From positions 1-20,625 of the forward strand of contig JALLAZ010000167.1 of NCBI GenBank assembly GCA_036939755.1: a stretch of 20,625 bases of DNA. Reading direction: 5' to 3'. The translations under genes were made by a program, and so were the position numbers. Shown here piece after piece: positions 9,607-17,429 of the stretch (positions are counted from its first letter, which is position 1; every line of letters starts with the position of its first letter). The DNA comes from Stephanodiscus triporus. Lineage: Eukaryota; Bacillariophyta; Thalassiosirophyceae; Thalassiosirales; Thalassiosiraceae. Under the pieces are notes generated by a model that worked only from the letters and a program-made list of their open reading frames with translations, had not been told where the DNA came from and made no database searches.

Positions 9607-10983
9607 TTACACCTCCGGAGGTATGGTGCAGCACATGATATGTTTCCTTTCCCCCACAAATTCTGCACTCAAGTCCCAACTGGATGGATTCATTTCCAAC
9701 TGTTCCTGGGGCATACATGTAGTCGATAAATCACCATCTTTAACACCCACCATGACCCAAATAGTGTGGGAAAGAATGGTGGCAGGAGCATATTGCTCAC
9801 CCTCTCCAGAGAAATCTACCGGTCTTCGTCCTGCCATTAGAGACTGGCCGGGACCATTTGGGCACATCACCGAATAGGGACAAATCTCTTTCCCACGAAT
9901 ACTCCTACAAAATTCCACTGCGTCTTCGGGCGAGCCACCGTTCCAGCCTTCACCCGAGCCAAACCAAAGCGGCTTGAATTCTTCGTGAACGATTTGGATC
10001 ATGTCGATGGGGGCAGCGGTACTCGTGGCTGCCGTGGCAGTTGATGCTGGCTCAATAATGTGCGAGGTCGCCGAGGCCATAATATTGACCGGAGCCTCTG
10101 TTCTTTCTTCCACCACCTCATCCTTGTTTTTAATGCTGATTTCTTCGTTTTGGGGAAAGTTCTCTGCGGTACCAATCTGAAAAGTCGGTATGGCATCATT
10201 GAGAGGTGCTGCGGTACCTGTGGCTATTGGGGCCGTTGATGCTGACTCAAGGTCATTTGATTCAGACTCTTTTTCATCAATATTCACGGGTTCAGTCAGC
10301 AGTTTATTTGTGGGAATGATACTGCTATGATGTGGCAGTGTTTCATCCTCGTGTCCCTCTTCGCGGCCCAAGACATACGCCACCTCAGCGAACCTGTTCG
10401 GGTCACTGTCGCTCGTACCAATATTGGTGGTGCCTTTGGTTGGGGCACAGATCACCACCACAATAGCGGCGAGCATTCCCAAGCTCAAGAAAATGCCAAA
10501 CCTCACTCTCTTCGAACCCAGTAATGGCCGCATCATTTCGTAATTTCTCTTTCCTTTTCGATCGCTATTAGCCGAGCCTAGTGAAGCGTGGGGCATGGAA
10601 AAGTCTCTTAATAGGCACGTAGCCTTATCGGTACCGCCGTGATTTCTGGCTCTATGCTCGTGGTATTGAAGGTCACGGCGTCCATCTTCGGGTGGATCCA
10701 ACTCATGGGCTGCAGATTCCACATCGTATTCATGGAGGAAGGCGCGGTAGTTTTGCAATATTTCAGAGGTTCGATCAGCCAACCTGTTATCTTGTCCGTT
10801 GCCCTCGGACGCAAATTCGTCCGCATCTTCATCTCCTAAGGAATCATCGTCGCACAAACTTTCATCGTACATACAGTCGCTGTTGTCTTCGGAATCATCA
10901 TCTTCATCAAAGTAAGGATAATTCACTGGAAACGCGGAGTCAAGGCTTTCGGCTAAGGTTTCTATAGGCGTGGAGGGGTTCAT
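9607..10983 (-). CDS. Single-pass membrane protein with diatom-type Cys/Trp domain
   Basis: The 458-residue protein has three parts. Residues 1-160 are acidic and probably disordered, with Asp/Glu runs at 26-60. Residues 162-180 are a transmembrane helix preceded by basic residues (KRVR), predicting a cytosolic N-terminus. Residues 181-330 are a Ser/Thr/Ala-rich stalk with an internal repeat (ESASTAPIATGTAAP and EPASTATAATSTAAP). Residues 335-454 form a compact domain with FKPLWF, GWNGG, AVEFC, CPYSVMCPNGPGQ, IWVMVG and a final MCC. That pattern belongs to a Cys/Trp domain common in diatom secreted and membrane proteins (I believe catalogued as a DUF, possibly DUF7495; the number is from memory). 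Function is unknown; an extracellular or lumenal binding role is only a guess. The ATG at 10983 is used because the frame upstream has only a TTG. An AATAAA lies downstream at 9548-9553. Confidence 0.8.
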   Translation of the reverse strand: MNPSTPIETLAESLDSAFPVNYPYFDEDDDSEDNSDCMYDESLCDDDSLGDEDADEFASEGNGQDNRLADRTSEILQNYRAFLHEYDVESAAHELDPPEDGRRDLQYHEHRARNHGGTDKATCLLRDFSMPHASLGSANSDRKGKRNYEMMRPLLGSKRVRFGIFLSLGMLAAIVVVICAPTKGTTNIGTSDSDPNRFAEVAYVLGREEGHEDETLPHHSSIIPTNKLLTEPVNIDEKESESNDLESASTAPIATGTAAPLNDAIPTFQIGTAENFPQNEEISIKNKDEVVEERTEAPVNIMASATSHIIEPASTATAATSTAAPIDMIQIVHEEFKPLWFGSGEGWNGGSPEDAVEFCRSIRGKEICPYSVMCPNGPGQSLMAGRRPVDFSGEGEQYAPATILSHTIWVMVGVKDGDLSTTCMPQEQLEMNPSSWDLSAEFVGERKHIMCCTIPPEV

Positions 10984-11279
10984 GTTCAATGCAACTCAAC
11001 GTCAAATGAAAATGGCGAGGTGAAACAATATGTGCAACATGAAAACTATGTTTGCTGGTTCTGTTCACCCATCGCCCAGTTGGAAAAGATGTTCGCATGC
11101 GATTGGCTTAGCTCTTGGCATCATGGAGGGAGAAGAGAGTAGAGACGCCACGAATATCTACGTACCAATAATATTATTATTCTCAAACATACAACTCTGA
11201 TGGACATAATAAATAAAGGGGCGAGCTCTAAAAAAACTCAACGGAAAAATTAATAAAAGAGTGGGAGTGCAAGTATTTG
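10984..11279. other. Upstream region of the membrane-protein gene
   Basis: AT-rich non-coding sequence, including a run of TAATAATATTATTATT type near 11165-11180. It probably contains the promoter of the minus-strand gene. No gene seen. Confidence 0.45.
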
Positions 11280-11511
11280 TTCCTACGTACGTACGTACTG
11301 CAGTCTCCAGTACATCGAGATATTTCCCTAAGTACTGTTCCTACTGTTTCTCTCAAAGAGAAGCTAGGGGAGCCACTAGCTTCCCCTACAATAGCATCTC
11401 GTGGAGCTATGTACTGTACGATAGGAGGTAGGAACAGGACGAAGGAAATATCTCGATATGTTTCCCCTTTTGCAATTGTAGATACTGGAGACTGTAGTAT
11501 GTAGTACTCTC
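11280..11511. mobile_element. Nested inverted-repeat (foldback/MITE-like) element
   Basis: Three nested inverted pairs share one centre. The outer arms are 11296-11312 and 11483-11499 (TACTGCAGTCTCCAGTA against TACTGGAGACTGTAGTA, one mismatch). The middle arms are 11313-11342 and 11430-11460 (about 30 bases with a few mismatches, sharing GGAAATATCTCGAT). The inner hairpin is 11360-11367 and 11376-11383 (GAAGCTAG/CTAGCTTC, exact). The whole could fold into a long hairpin. The left edge begins with TTCCTACGTA, the recurrent motif seen elsewhere in the window. There is no coding capacity. The alternative is a structured RNA. Confidence 0.6.
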
Positions 11512-12047
11512 TAGAGCCTACGGAGGAGCAAAAAACGGCGGGGCGGGGAGCAATTAAAAGTCAGAAGTTCCGACAAAAAAAAATCTTTTTTGTTGACCCC
11601 CTCAACCCTCAGCCTCGTCGTCAACGTGAACGACTACAACATATGCCCCAAGAGAGGTAAGGCCAACGAAGCCGTCGAATCCATGTAAATGGGCACGTCC
11701 GGCTCTGTGTCGAGTCTAATTGGCCCTTGAGACGTGACCTGTCGTTTGTATGGCGCCATGATCATTATTTATTCCTGTATTTGCTCTGGGCTCTACTCGG
11801 CCGGGGAGCCGGTGACGAAATACAGTTTGGAGGGATCGATCAACCCTCACATTCATTGGCTTGCACGATACCCCCTTTGCAGTGCCTCATGTGATCATTA
11901 TTTTACTATCTCATCTCATCAGCTACGGCTATTTTCACGACCTCACATATTTGTTACACTCCATCCACCATCCAGACTAGGCCTCGAAAATAAGCTATCT
12001 ATTTCTGCACTAATTTCCCTCTGCTTCATCGCCTGGAATACTGCAAA
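11512..12047. other. Intergenic region before the zinc-finger gene
   Basis: No supported gene. A plus-strand frame of about 35 codons (ending with TAA near 11686) has reasonable composition but is too short to call. The 3' part should hold the zinc-finger gene's promoter; no clear core motif was found. Confidence 0.4.
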
Positions 12048-12590
12048 ATGGGGAGGCACTGCGCGCAATGTGGTAATTGGTGCTCCTGTAGTCAGTTCAG
12101 TCGCAACCAATGGACGTATGGCGATGGCGAATCTCGCTGCAAGAATTGCGTCTTCGGGACTCATTTCTATCAGCCGCCGCCGCCGCCTTCCTTTGCATGT
12201 GGAGAATGCCACAGAGAGTTCAACAACCAAAACGAACTGAACATGCACATGCAGGTCCACCGCCCTCGACTCGTCACCTGTATCGTGTGTAAACAGAAGC
12301 ATTTCAAATCGAGTGCCAACATGGTCCAGCACGTGGAAAGTGGATACTGCACCGGGTGCAAGGGAAAAGACAATGCGAGGGAGCAGATTTATGGGTTTGC
12401 CACGAAGCTACGCGGTATGCAGCCCTACATGACTGGGACGCCTCTATTGACGAATGGGGGGCACAATCACGGTGGGGTACCCGATTTTCCTTACCAGTGT
12501 CAACAGTGTGCGAAATCATTTCGTCACCTAAGCCAGCTGATGCAACACCAAGATAATACGCACAACAACAGAAGAATGCTTCAATATTAA
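12048..12590 (+). CDS. C2H2 zinc-finger protein with Stc1-like N-terminal domain
   Basis: The 180-residue protein is almost entirely zinc-binding. Residues 5-34 have C5-x2-C8, a conserved FSRNQW (17-22) and C31-x2-C34, a pattern resembling the Stc1 LIM-like domain. In fission yeast Stc1 links RNAi to a histone methyltransferase complex; that link is family knowledge and not shown here. Residues 51-71 form a classical C2H2 finger (C51, C54, H67, H71). Residues 78-104 are an atypical finger (C78, C81, H95, C101, with C104 also available). Residues 151-172 form another C2H2 finger (C151, C154, F158, L164, H167, H172). A proline run (43-47) separates the first two modules. The ATG has an A-rich context. 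Likely nucleic-acid binding; the target is unknown. Confidence 0.82.
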   Translation: MGRHCAQCGNWCSCSQFSRNQWTYGDGESRCKNCVFGTHFYQPPPPPSFACGECHREFNNQNELNMHMQVHRPRLVTCIVCKQKHFKSSANMVQHVESGYCTGCKGKDNAREQIYGFATKLRGMQPYMTGTPLLTNGGHNHGGVPDFPYQCQQCAKSFRHLSQLMQHQDNTHNNRRMLQY

Positions 12591-12779
12591 TGCTTGCGCG
12601 GAACGGACAAAGTCGATGAGTATCCGTATGATAATGTGAGAGGTGTGCGATTCAAAATGAGTGGTGTGTGATTCTTCGACGGGAATAGATCTGCTGTCTC
12701 TTAAGATAATGCGACATCTGCATGTATTTAGTCCAAAGATTAGATCATGGAGTTTTAAACATCGGGTCGTGATTACTTC
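12591..12779. other. Short intergenic region
   Basis: It contains a degenerate tandem of GTGTGCGATTC / GTGTGTGATTC (about 12643-12673) and nothing else recognised. Confidence 0.4.
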
Positions 12780-13208
12780 TTACTTGCGTGAGCCAGGCTC
12801 CCAATCATTGCCCCCGGAATGATCCGCCGATCGACCTCCTCGGCCGTCAGTGCGTACTACCTCTTCGCGTTCTTGATATCGCCCTTCGTACCCGATGAGC
12901 ATCAGCGAAACCGTGTAGGATAACGAGGGCGTGTATCCTGTTGAAAGAATCGGCCTGAATCGTCAAGGACGCAACGCGATGCGAAACGCCATATCGTCAA
13001 CGCCTCGCATTGCGTGTGGGTCGACCTTTTTGGGCATGATGGAAGCTCCCCAGCTCGTTCTCGGGGAGGCTAACCTAGAGACCAAGTCTTCTAGAGGGAA
13101 GATGATTTCATTCGGACAGATTTTGGGTTTTGGCGGGAAATTGCGACCCGCACACACAAAAAGTAACGAAAGCCTCCGAGAAAGAGAGAGAGCCGTTCCC
13201 CTCTTCAT
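12780..13208 (-). pseudogene. Possible relic ORF antisense to the CSN3 upstream region
   Basis: On the minus strand one frame stays open from an ATG at 13208 to a TAA at 12780-12782, interrupted only by a TGA at 12963-12965. Both halves look protein-like (for example KKVDPHAMRGVDDMAFRIAL before the TGA and YTVSLMLIGYEGRYQEREE after it). I do not recognise the family. It overlaps the region expected to be the CSN3 promoter and 5' UTR, so a chance frame in GC-rich DNA is the main alternative. Confidence 0.3.
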
Positions 13209-13218
13209 TCCGTCCTCC

Positions 13219-13241
13219 ACAAAGAGAGAGAGAGAGAGAGA
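13219..13241 (+). repeat. (GA)n microsatellite just before the CSN3 start
   Basis: About nine GA dinucleotides end two bases before the ATG at 13244. A shorter GA run lies at about 13178-13192. Both are in the probable 5' UTR or promoter and might bind GA-recognising factors. Confidence 0.75.
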
Positions 13242-13243
13242 CC

Positions 13244-15646
13244 ATGGCGATCGAGTCCGAGGAGGCCTCCTCCCCGCCGTATTTGTCGTCCGGGGACAAC
13301 GACGACGACGACGAAGACGACGACGAAGACGACGACGTGGGGAGGAACGATCGCGAAGAAGACGAGGACGACGACTCGGCCGGGGGGATGAGCGGGGGAC
13401 CGCCGCCCCCGGCGGACGACGACATCGTCGCCGTCACGGCGGGGAGACGAGGGGACGACAAAGACGACGACGGCGACGACGACGGCGGCGACGACTCCAT
13501 CGTCGGGCCGCATCGCCGTCACGACGACGACGACGACTATGACGATGGAGACGGCGCGGACGATTACCCCTCCGCCCTCTCCCGCGCATTGACGACGATG
13601 ATGGGATCGTCGCGCCACGACGACGACGTCAGGACGTCGACTACGACTACGACTACGACTACGACGAATATGATCGACCTCCTGAGGGCGGGCGCGGGCA
13701 CCATCCTCGTCGCCGGACGGGAGGCGGGGGCGAGGGACGATCGTGTGGCGTTCCTCCCGACTGCTACGACGGCGACGGCGACGGCGCGTCACCCCCGGGG
13801 GGGGGAATCTTCCATCAGTCGTCGTCGCTCGATCGTCGATCCGGACGGGGCGGAGCTGTATCTGCGAGCCGTGGCCGCGTGCGTCGATGCCCTGGGGGCC
13901 GTTGTCGCGTCGTCGTCGTCGTCGGACCGCTGCAACGTCGCCATGGGGGGAGGGGGAGGAGCATTCTATCGTCATCCCGCGAACAACGGCGAATCCGACC
14001 ACCCCGTATGGACTGTCGCGGCTAAGGGGGTCGTGGAGATCGTGGCGGTGAGGTCTTTCCATCTCGTCCGTTGTCCGTCGTCGACTCGTCCTCTTTGCGG
14101 GACACCGTCCCCCTTTTCCTTCCCCGACATGAAATTAGCATTTGACCCCCCGTCGCTCACCGATATATTCACTCCATCGCAGGCGGCGGGCGTCGCCGCG
14201 TCCTTCGCCGGCTCCCGCTCCGTCGTCGCCCGGTCCGGCATCGTCCAAGCGCTCGCGCGCCTGATCGAGGACGCCGGCAAGGCAGGGGGGGACGTCGCAC
14301 GCGAATCGCTGACCCCCTTCCACGCCGAATACCTCCGCGCGTGCCTCCTCGCCGGCCAATATCGAAGGGCGCACTCCTTCCTGTCGTCGCGTCCGATCCG
14401 TCACGCGACTCTCGACTCGGCGTGTCTGCGTCTCGATCCGACGTCGTGCCTGCGCGCGCACTATCACGCGGGACTGGTCCACCTCGGGTGCGAGGCTTGG
14501 GACGACGCGTTGGACTCGTTCCACGCCTGCCTCGTTTTGCCGTGCTCGGTCGTTAGCTCGATCGCGGTCGCGGCGAGGAAGAAGGGGCTGCTCGTGCGGT
14601 GCCTGATGCTGGGGGGGGAGGAGCTTGACGGTGTAATTGACGCACGTGTTGACGACGGCGGCGGCGGCGCTGGCGGACGGACAGGGCCGACGTTGGAGGA
14701 CAGGATCCTTAGCCTGCCGGGCGGCGCGAGCGCTGCCGTCGCGAAATTCATGTCGGTGTCTTCAAATCGCGTGGGGAGGGCCGATCCGGCTTTGGGCGGC
14801 GGCGGCGGCGCCTCCGCGTCTGCGCCGGAGAGGACGGCGGGCTCCGAGACGTCCGAGGGATCGGCCGGGAGGGAACGATCGTCCCGCCGTCGCACGCGGG
14901 GCGCGAATCCCGACCGCCGCGCGGCCCCGTCATTGTCGTCATCGACGTTGTCGGGGGGAGCCGTCGGGGTGGAGCGTCGGGGACCCACGGATGCGTCCTC
15001 GACGTCCAGGGAGAATTCTCACCTCGGAAGCTACCACGACCTCGTGTCCGCGTACGTGAGGGGAAACGCCGATCACTACGCCAAGCTCCTATCCGAAATG
15101 ACGGGCCTGCTCCGTAGTGACGGGAATTGGGGACTCGCCAAGCGGCTGGAAGGTCGACTGCGGGTGTACCGTACCATCAGGAAGGTCGCGTCGGTGTACT
15201 CGGTCGTTGGCGTGGATGTCCTGGAGGTGAAGATGCAAGAAGCAGGCGCGAGCGAAGTCGATAGACACGGCATCGAGGATGTCTTGATGGGCATGCTCAG
15301 GTGTGACGCCGGGGATCCGCTCCTTGTGGACCCGTTTGTCGCGAGGATGGATCAATCCACCGGCATGGTTTCTTTCCTCGACGACGTCGACGAATCCTTC
15401 GACATAGAGGACGAGGAGAGGAGGATGGAGGCCGATCTGTCCGCCAGGCTCCAATCCTGCATCGCCCTCGCCGAACGCGTGCGCGATCTGGACATTGCTC
15501 TTACCACCTCGCCCAAGTATCAGCAATACGCCATGAAGGAGATGATGATGAAAGGCGACCGTGGGTCGTCGGCAATGGCCAAGCTGCAGGGCGCGTCCGT
15601 TGGAGATATCGGACACGGACCGATGGACATAGGAGTTGATTGGTGA
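13244..15646 (+). CDS. CSN3: COP9 signalosome subunit 3 homologue with acidic extension
   Basis: The COP9 signalosome removes Nedd8 from cullins; subunit 3 is a PCI-type scaffold. The 800-residue reading shows CSN3 features in order. A helical-repeat body (about 315-465) has an AHYHAGLVHLG...WDDALDSFHACLVLP segment like the family's YYYGGMIY...FERALYFYEQAITTP. A PCI/winged-helix region covers about 595-705. The hallmark DQSTGMVSF (about 703-711) matches the family's KDGMVSF, followed by the C-terminal helix with CIALAERVRDLD. Family members are near 420 residues. The excess lies in an Asp-rich N-terminus (about 1-190), further low-complexity sequence to about 265, and a Gly/Ser/Arg linker (about 465-590). 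The ATG at 13244 has a strong context (ACCATGG); the frame upstream to 13130 has only a TTG. Residues 269-313 probably come from an unspliced intron (see 14048-14182), which would leave 755 residues. Confidence 0.85.
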   Translation: MAIESEEASSPPYLSSGDNDDDDEDDDEDDDVGRNDREEDEDDDSAGGMSGGPPPPADDDIVAVTAGRRGDDKDDDGDDDGGDDSIVGPHRRHDDDDDYDDGDGADDYPSALSRALTTMMGSSRHDDDVRTSTTTTTTTTTNMIDLLRAGAGTILVAGREAGARDDRVAFLPTATTATATARHPRGGESSISRRRSIVDPDGAELYLRAVAACVDALGAVVASSSSSDRCNVAMGGGGGAFYRHPANNGESDHPVWTVAAKGVVEIVAVRSFHLVRCPSSTRPLCGTPSPFSFPDMKLAFDPPSLTDIFTPSQAAGVAASFAGSRSVVARSGIVQALARLIEDAGKAGGDVARESLTPFHAEYLRACLLAGQYRRAHSFLSSRPIRHATLDSACLRLDPTSCLRAHYHAGLVHLGCEAWDDALDSFHACLVLPCSVVSSIAVAARKKGLLVRCLMLGGEELDGVIDARVDDGGGGAGGRTGPTLEDRILSLPGGASAAVAKFMSVSSNRVGRADPALGGGGGASASAPERTAGSETSEGSAGRERSSRRRTRGANPDRRAAPSLSSSTLSGGAVGVERRGPTDASSTSRENSHLGSYHDLVSAYVRGNADHYAKLLSEMTGLLRSDGNWGLAKRLEGRLRVYRTIRKVASVYSVVGVDVLEVKMQEAGASEVDRHGIEDVLMGMLRCDAGDPLLVDPFVARMDQSTGMVSFLDDVDESFDIEDEERRMEADLSARLQSCIALAERVRDLDIALTTSPKYQQYAMKEMMMKGDRGSSAMAKLQGASVGDIGHGPMDIGVDW
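14048..14182 (+). other. Probable 135-base phase-0 intron in CSN3
   Basis: The segment starts GTGAGG and ends ATCGCAG, with a CTCAC branch-like site and pyrimidine-rich stretches (about 14110-14126). It is visibly less GC-rich than its flanks. It starts and ends on codon boundaries, its length is a multiple of three and it has no stop, so it stays open when unspliced. Removing it joins ...VVEIVA to AAGVAASF..., a smoother helical segment than the Pro/Ser/Cys-rich residues it encodes. Confidence 0.55.
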
Positions 15647-16143
15647 TAGAGAGAGCACAACACTGCATGCCAAGGTTTTGCCAACAAGGAAGGTGGCAGC
15701 ATAATCCTTGTCTACGCCTTAAGGATGCCTTCGCTGGAGGCATCGATGAAGGCTACCAAGACGATGAAGTAGACTGTCATCGACATTTAGATATACTGTA
15801 CCTAAACTAATCACATGAGAATTGGCAACAGCCAACCAAGACGCCGCGATGACATCGCCTTCCTCGTCGTGGCATGACGCCTGATGTGATGGGTTTTCAT
15901 ACCCGATAAACAGATCCATCTAAATATCCATACATCTACTAACCAAAAGTCCTGTCGGCGGCTCTGTCGGAGCAACTTCGAAGCCAACCGCCTTCCCGAT
16001 TTGTGATTAGAGAAGAAAGGTGCACAAGATGTGCACTAGTCATGGAATTGAAATTTTATTTCAATTCTCCCCTCCCCTGACACCTTCGGCGATCGGATAT
16101 GGTGCTCCTTCCATTAATTGTCCGCGCATCATTCGATAGCTGA
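15647..16143. other. Intergenic region between CSN3 and the DIRS-like element
   Basis: No supported gene. A minus-strand frame at 15719-15919 (66 codons, with ATG) has no recognisable domain. Two small hairpins occur near the element side: GTGCAC repeated around AAGAT (16020-16036) and the stem at 16045-16067. Confidence 0.45.
16045..16067. repeat. Perfect 10-base inverted repeat
   Basis: GAATTGAAAT and ATTTCAATTC are separated by TTT. It lies about 80 bases beyond the DIRS-like element's last stop codon, so it may be part of the element's 3' end or a 3' signal. Confidence 0.5.
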
Positions 16144-17349
16144 TTAGTTGAAGAGGGAGAATGCCGGCAGCCACACTTGTTGAGACCTGTTGCATCCAAT
16201 ATTGTTTCTTGTCTCAGCATTTTATTGATGATTGCATTGCTGTGGATCTTTGTTTGATACAACTCGCAGGGAGATGTCTGGGACTGTTCGAAATGATCGA
16301 AATGTGAGCATCTGCATTGTAGCAACATGATTTGAGAATTGTTCAACTTGTTTTCTGATGTAGTGCAGGAAAGCGTCGCTTGACCATCTGCCGATGAGCA
16401 TGATGGTGTACACAGGTAAACTGACAAGGATCATTTCCATTGCTGCTCCGGGTCAAAGGGAGTGTGCTCTGACTTCATGGGGTTCGAAACAAGACAAGCA
16501 CTTCTGACTGCTGTACATGCCACTCGTAGAGCTGTGAGCACTGTTTCGATGTGATGTTGGCCAGTCTGCCATGGCCCCAAACCGCACAGACTGGTGGATT
16601 CTGTGTCTTGCCTGGAAAAGCCCAGATTCTGTTGACAAGACATACCCATTGCAAAATGGGGCAAAGTGTTGGGACATCTGTCCTGCCGTGAATCACCGTG
16701 TTGTACTTTTTGCCATTCTTCTGCATTTCAAAAGTGACCGCGACTCTGCCTGCTGATTCCAAATCTGCAGTGGGTGCTGAGAGAGGCATTTATCCTTGAA
16801 GAATCTGATATTTTGTAGACACAGGAGTTTTGTTCGTTGTTCTTCTCTTTTCAGAACCTTTGAGTATTCACAAGAACAACATGCAAAGAAAGTTGTACTA
16901 AAACTTAGCTGAGCCAATGTGATCTCTAGTTCTGTGTTGGAGCATTTTGCAACTTCGTCGAGCACAATGAATGAAAGGGCCTCTTGTTGCTTTTGTTTTG
17001 GGTCTTCATTTTTGAAGGCTTGTAGCTGTCTAGATACAAGGATGCTAAGCTCAAGATCTCTGTCTTTTGTGGGGTTCTGTCTGCCCGCCACCCGGACGGT
17101 CTGAACCACATGTGAGATGGTACCTTGGACTGTTCCCTCAACCATTACCCCTTGGAATTCCTCAGAGAACCAGCCTTCTCTGATAGCCATGCCAAATGCT
17201 CCAAGATAGTCGGTCCATGAAGAGGTCGTTGCATCCAACTGAAGCAGATTATTTTCCCCATAGTTTCCATTTTATTTAAATTTGCTGTCATGTGTTCCTC
17301 CCAAAACAGCTTGTTCACAAGCAAGAGCTGCAGCAGTGAGGTCAGTCAT
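16144..17349 (-). pseudogene. Tyrosine recombinase of the DIRS-like element, inactivated
   Basis: The frame begins with an ATG at 17347-17349 and ends at a TAA at 16144-16146. Recognisable parts are LGAFGMAIREG, FFACCSCEYSKV with NIRFF after it, VAVTFEMQK, LCPILQW, a HSL box, then IGRWSSDAFLHYIRKQVEQF with the likely nucleophile Tyr at 16360-16362. Damage: TAA at 17272-17274; a shift near 16785, another near 16560 and another near 16500 that together restore the first frame; TGA at 16453-16455 directly after HSL, where the catalytic Arg of HxxR belongs; a Cys codon TGT at 16876-16878 where the first catalytic Arg is expected; and a TAA at 16222-16224 shortly before the original end. The Trp of IGRW and the Tyr remain. 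It cannot be active. Confidence 0.8.
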
Positions 17350-17429
17350 GAGCTGATCTTGTTGGGGAGTGATGATGTTACGAAATGATTTGGCAAGTGT
17401 TTGGGGTGAGTTGAGTGTCATCATGGTGT

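Noticed and set aside
13130..13243. Extended N-terminus of CSN3
   Set aside because: The extension starts with TTG and encodes a GA-repeat Arg/Glu run; the ATG at 13244 has a better context.
13205..14062. 285-codon minus-strand frame opposite CSN3
   Set aside because: Poly-Val/Arg text is the reverse reading of Asp/Ser-coding triplets; no domain.
15719..15919. 66-codon minus-strand frame with an ATG
   Set aside because: No recognisable domain and no continuing exon seen; too short to call.
16475..16500. GGTTCGAAAC resembling a tRNA B box
   Set aside because: It lies inside the recombinase pseudogene and no tRNA A box or cloverleaf surrounds it.
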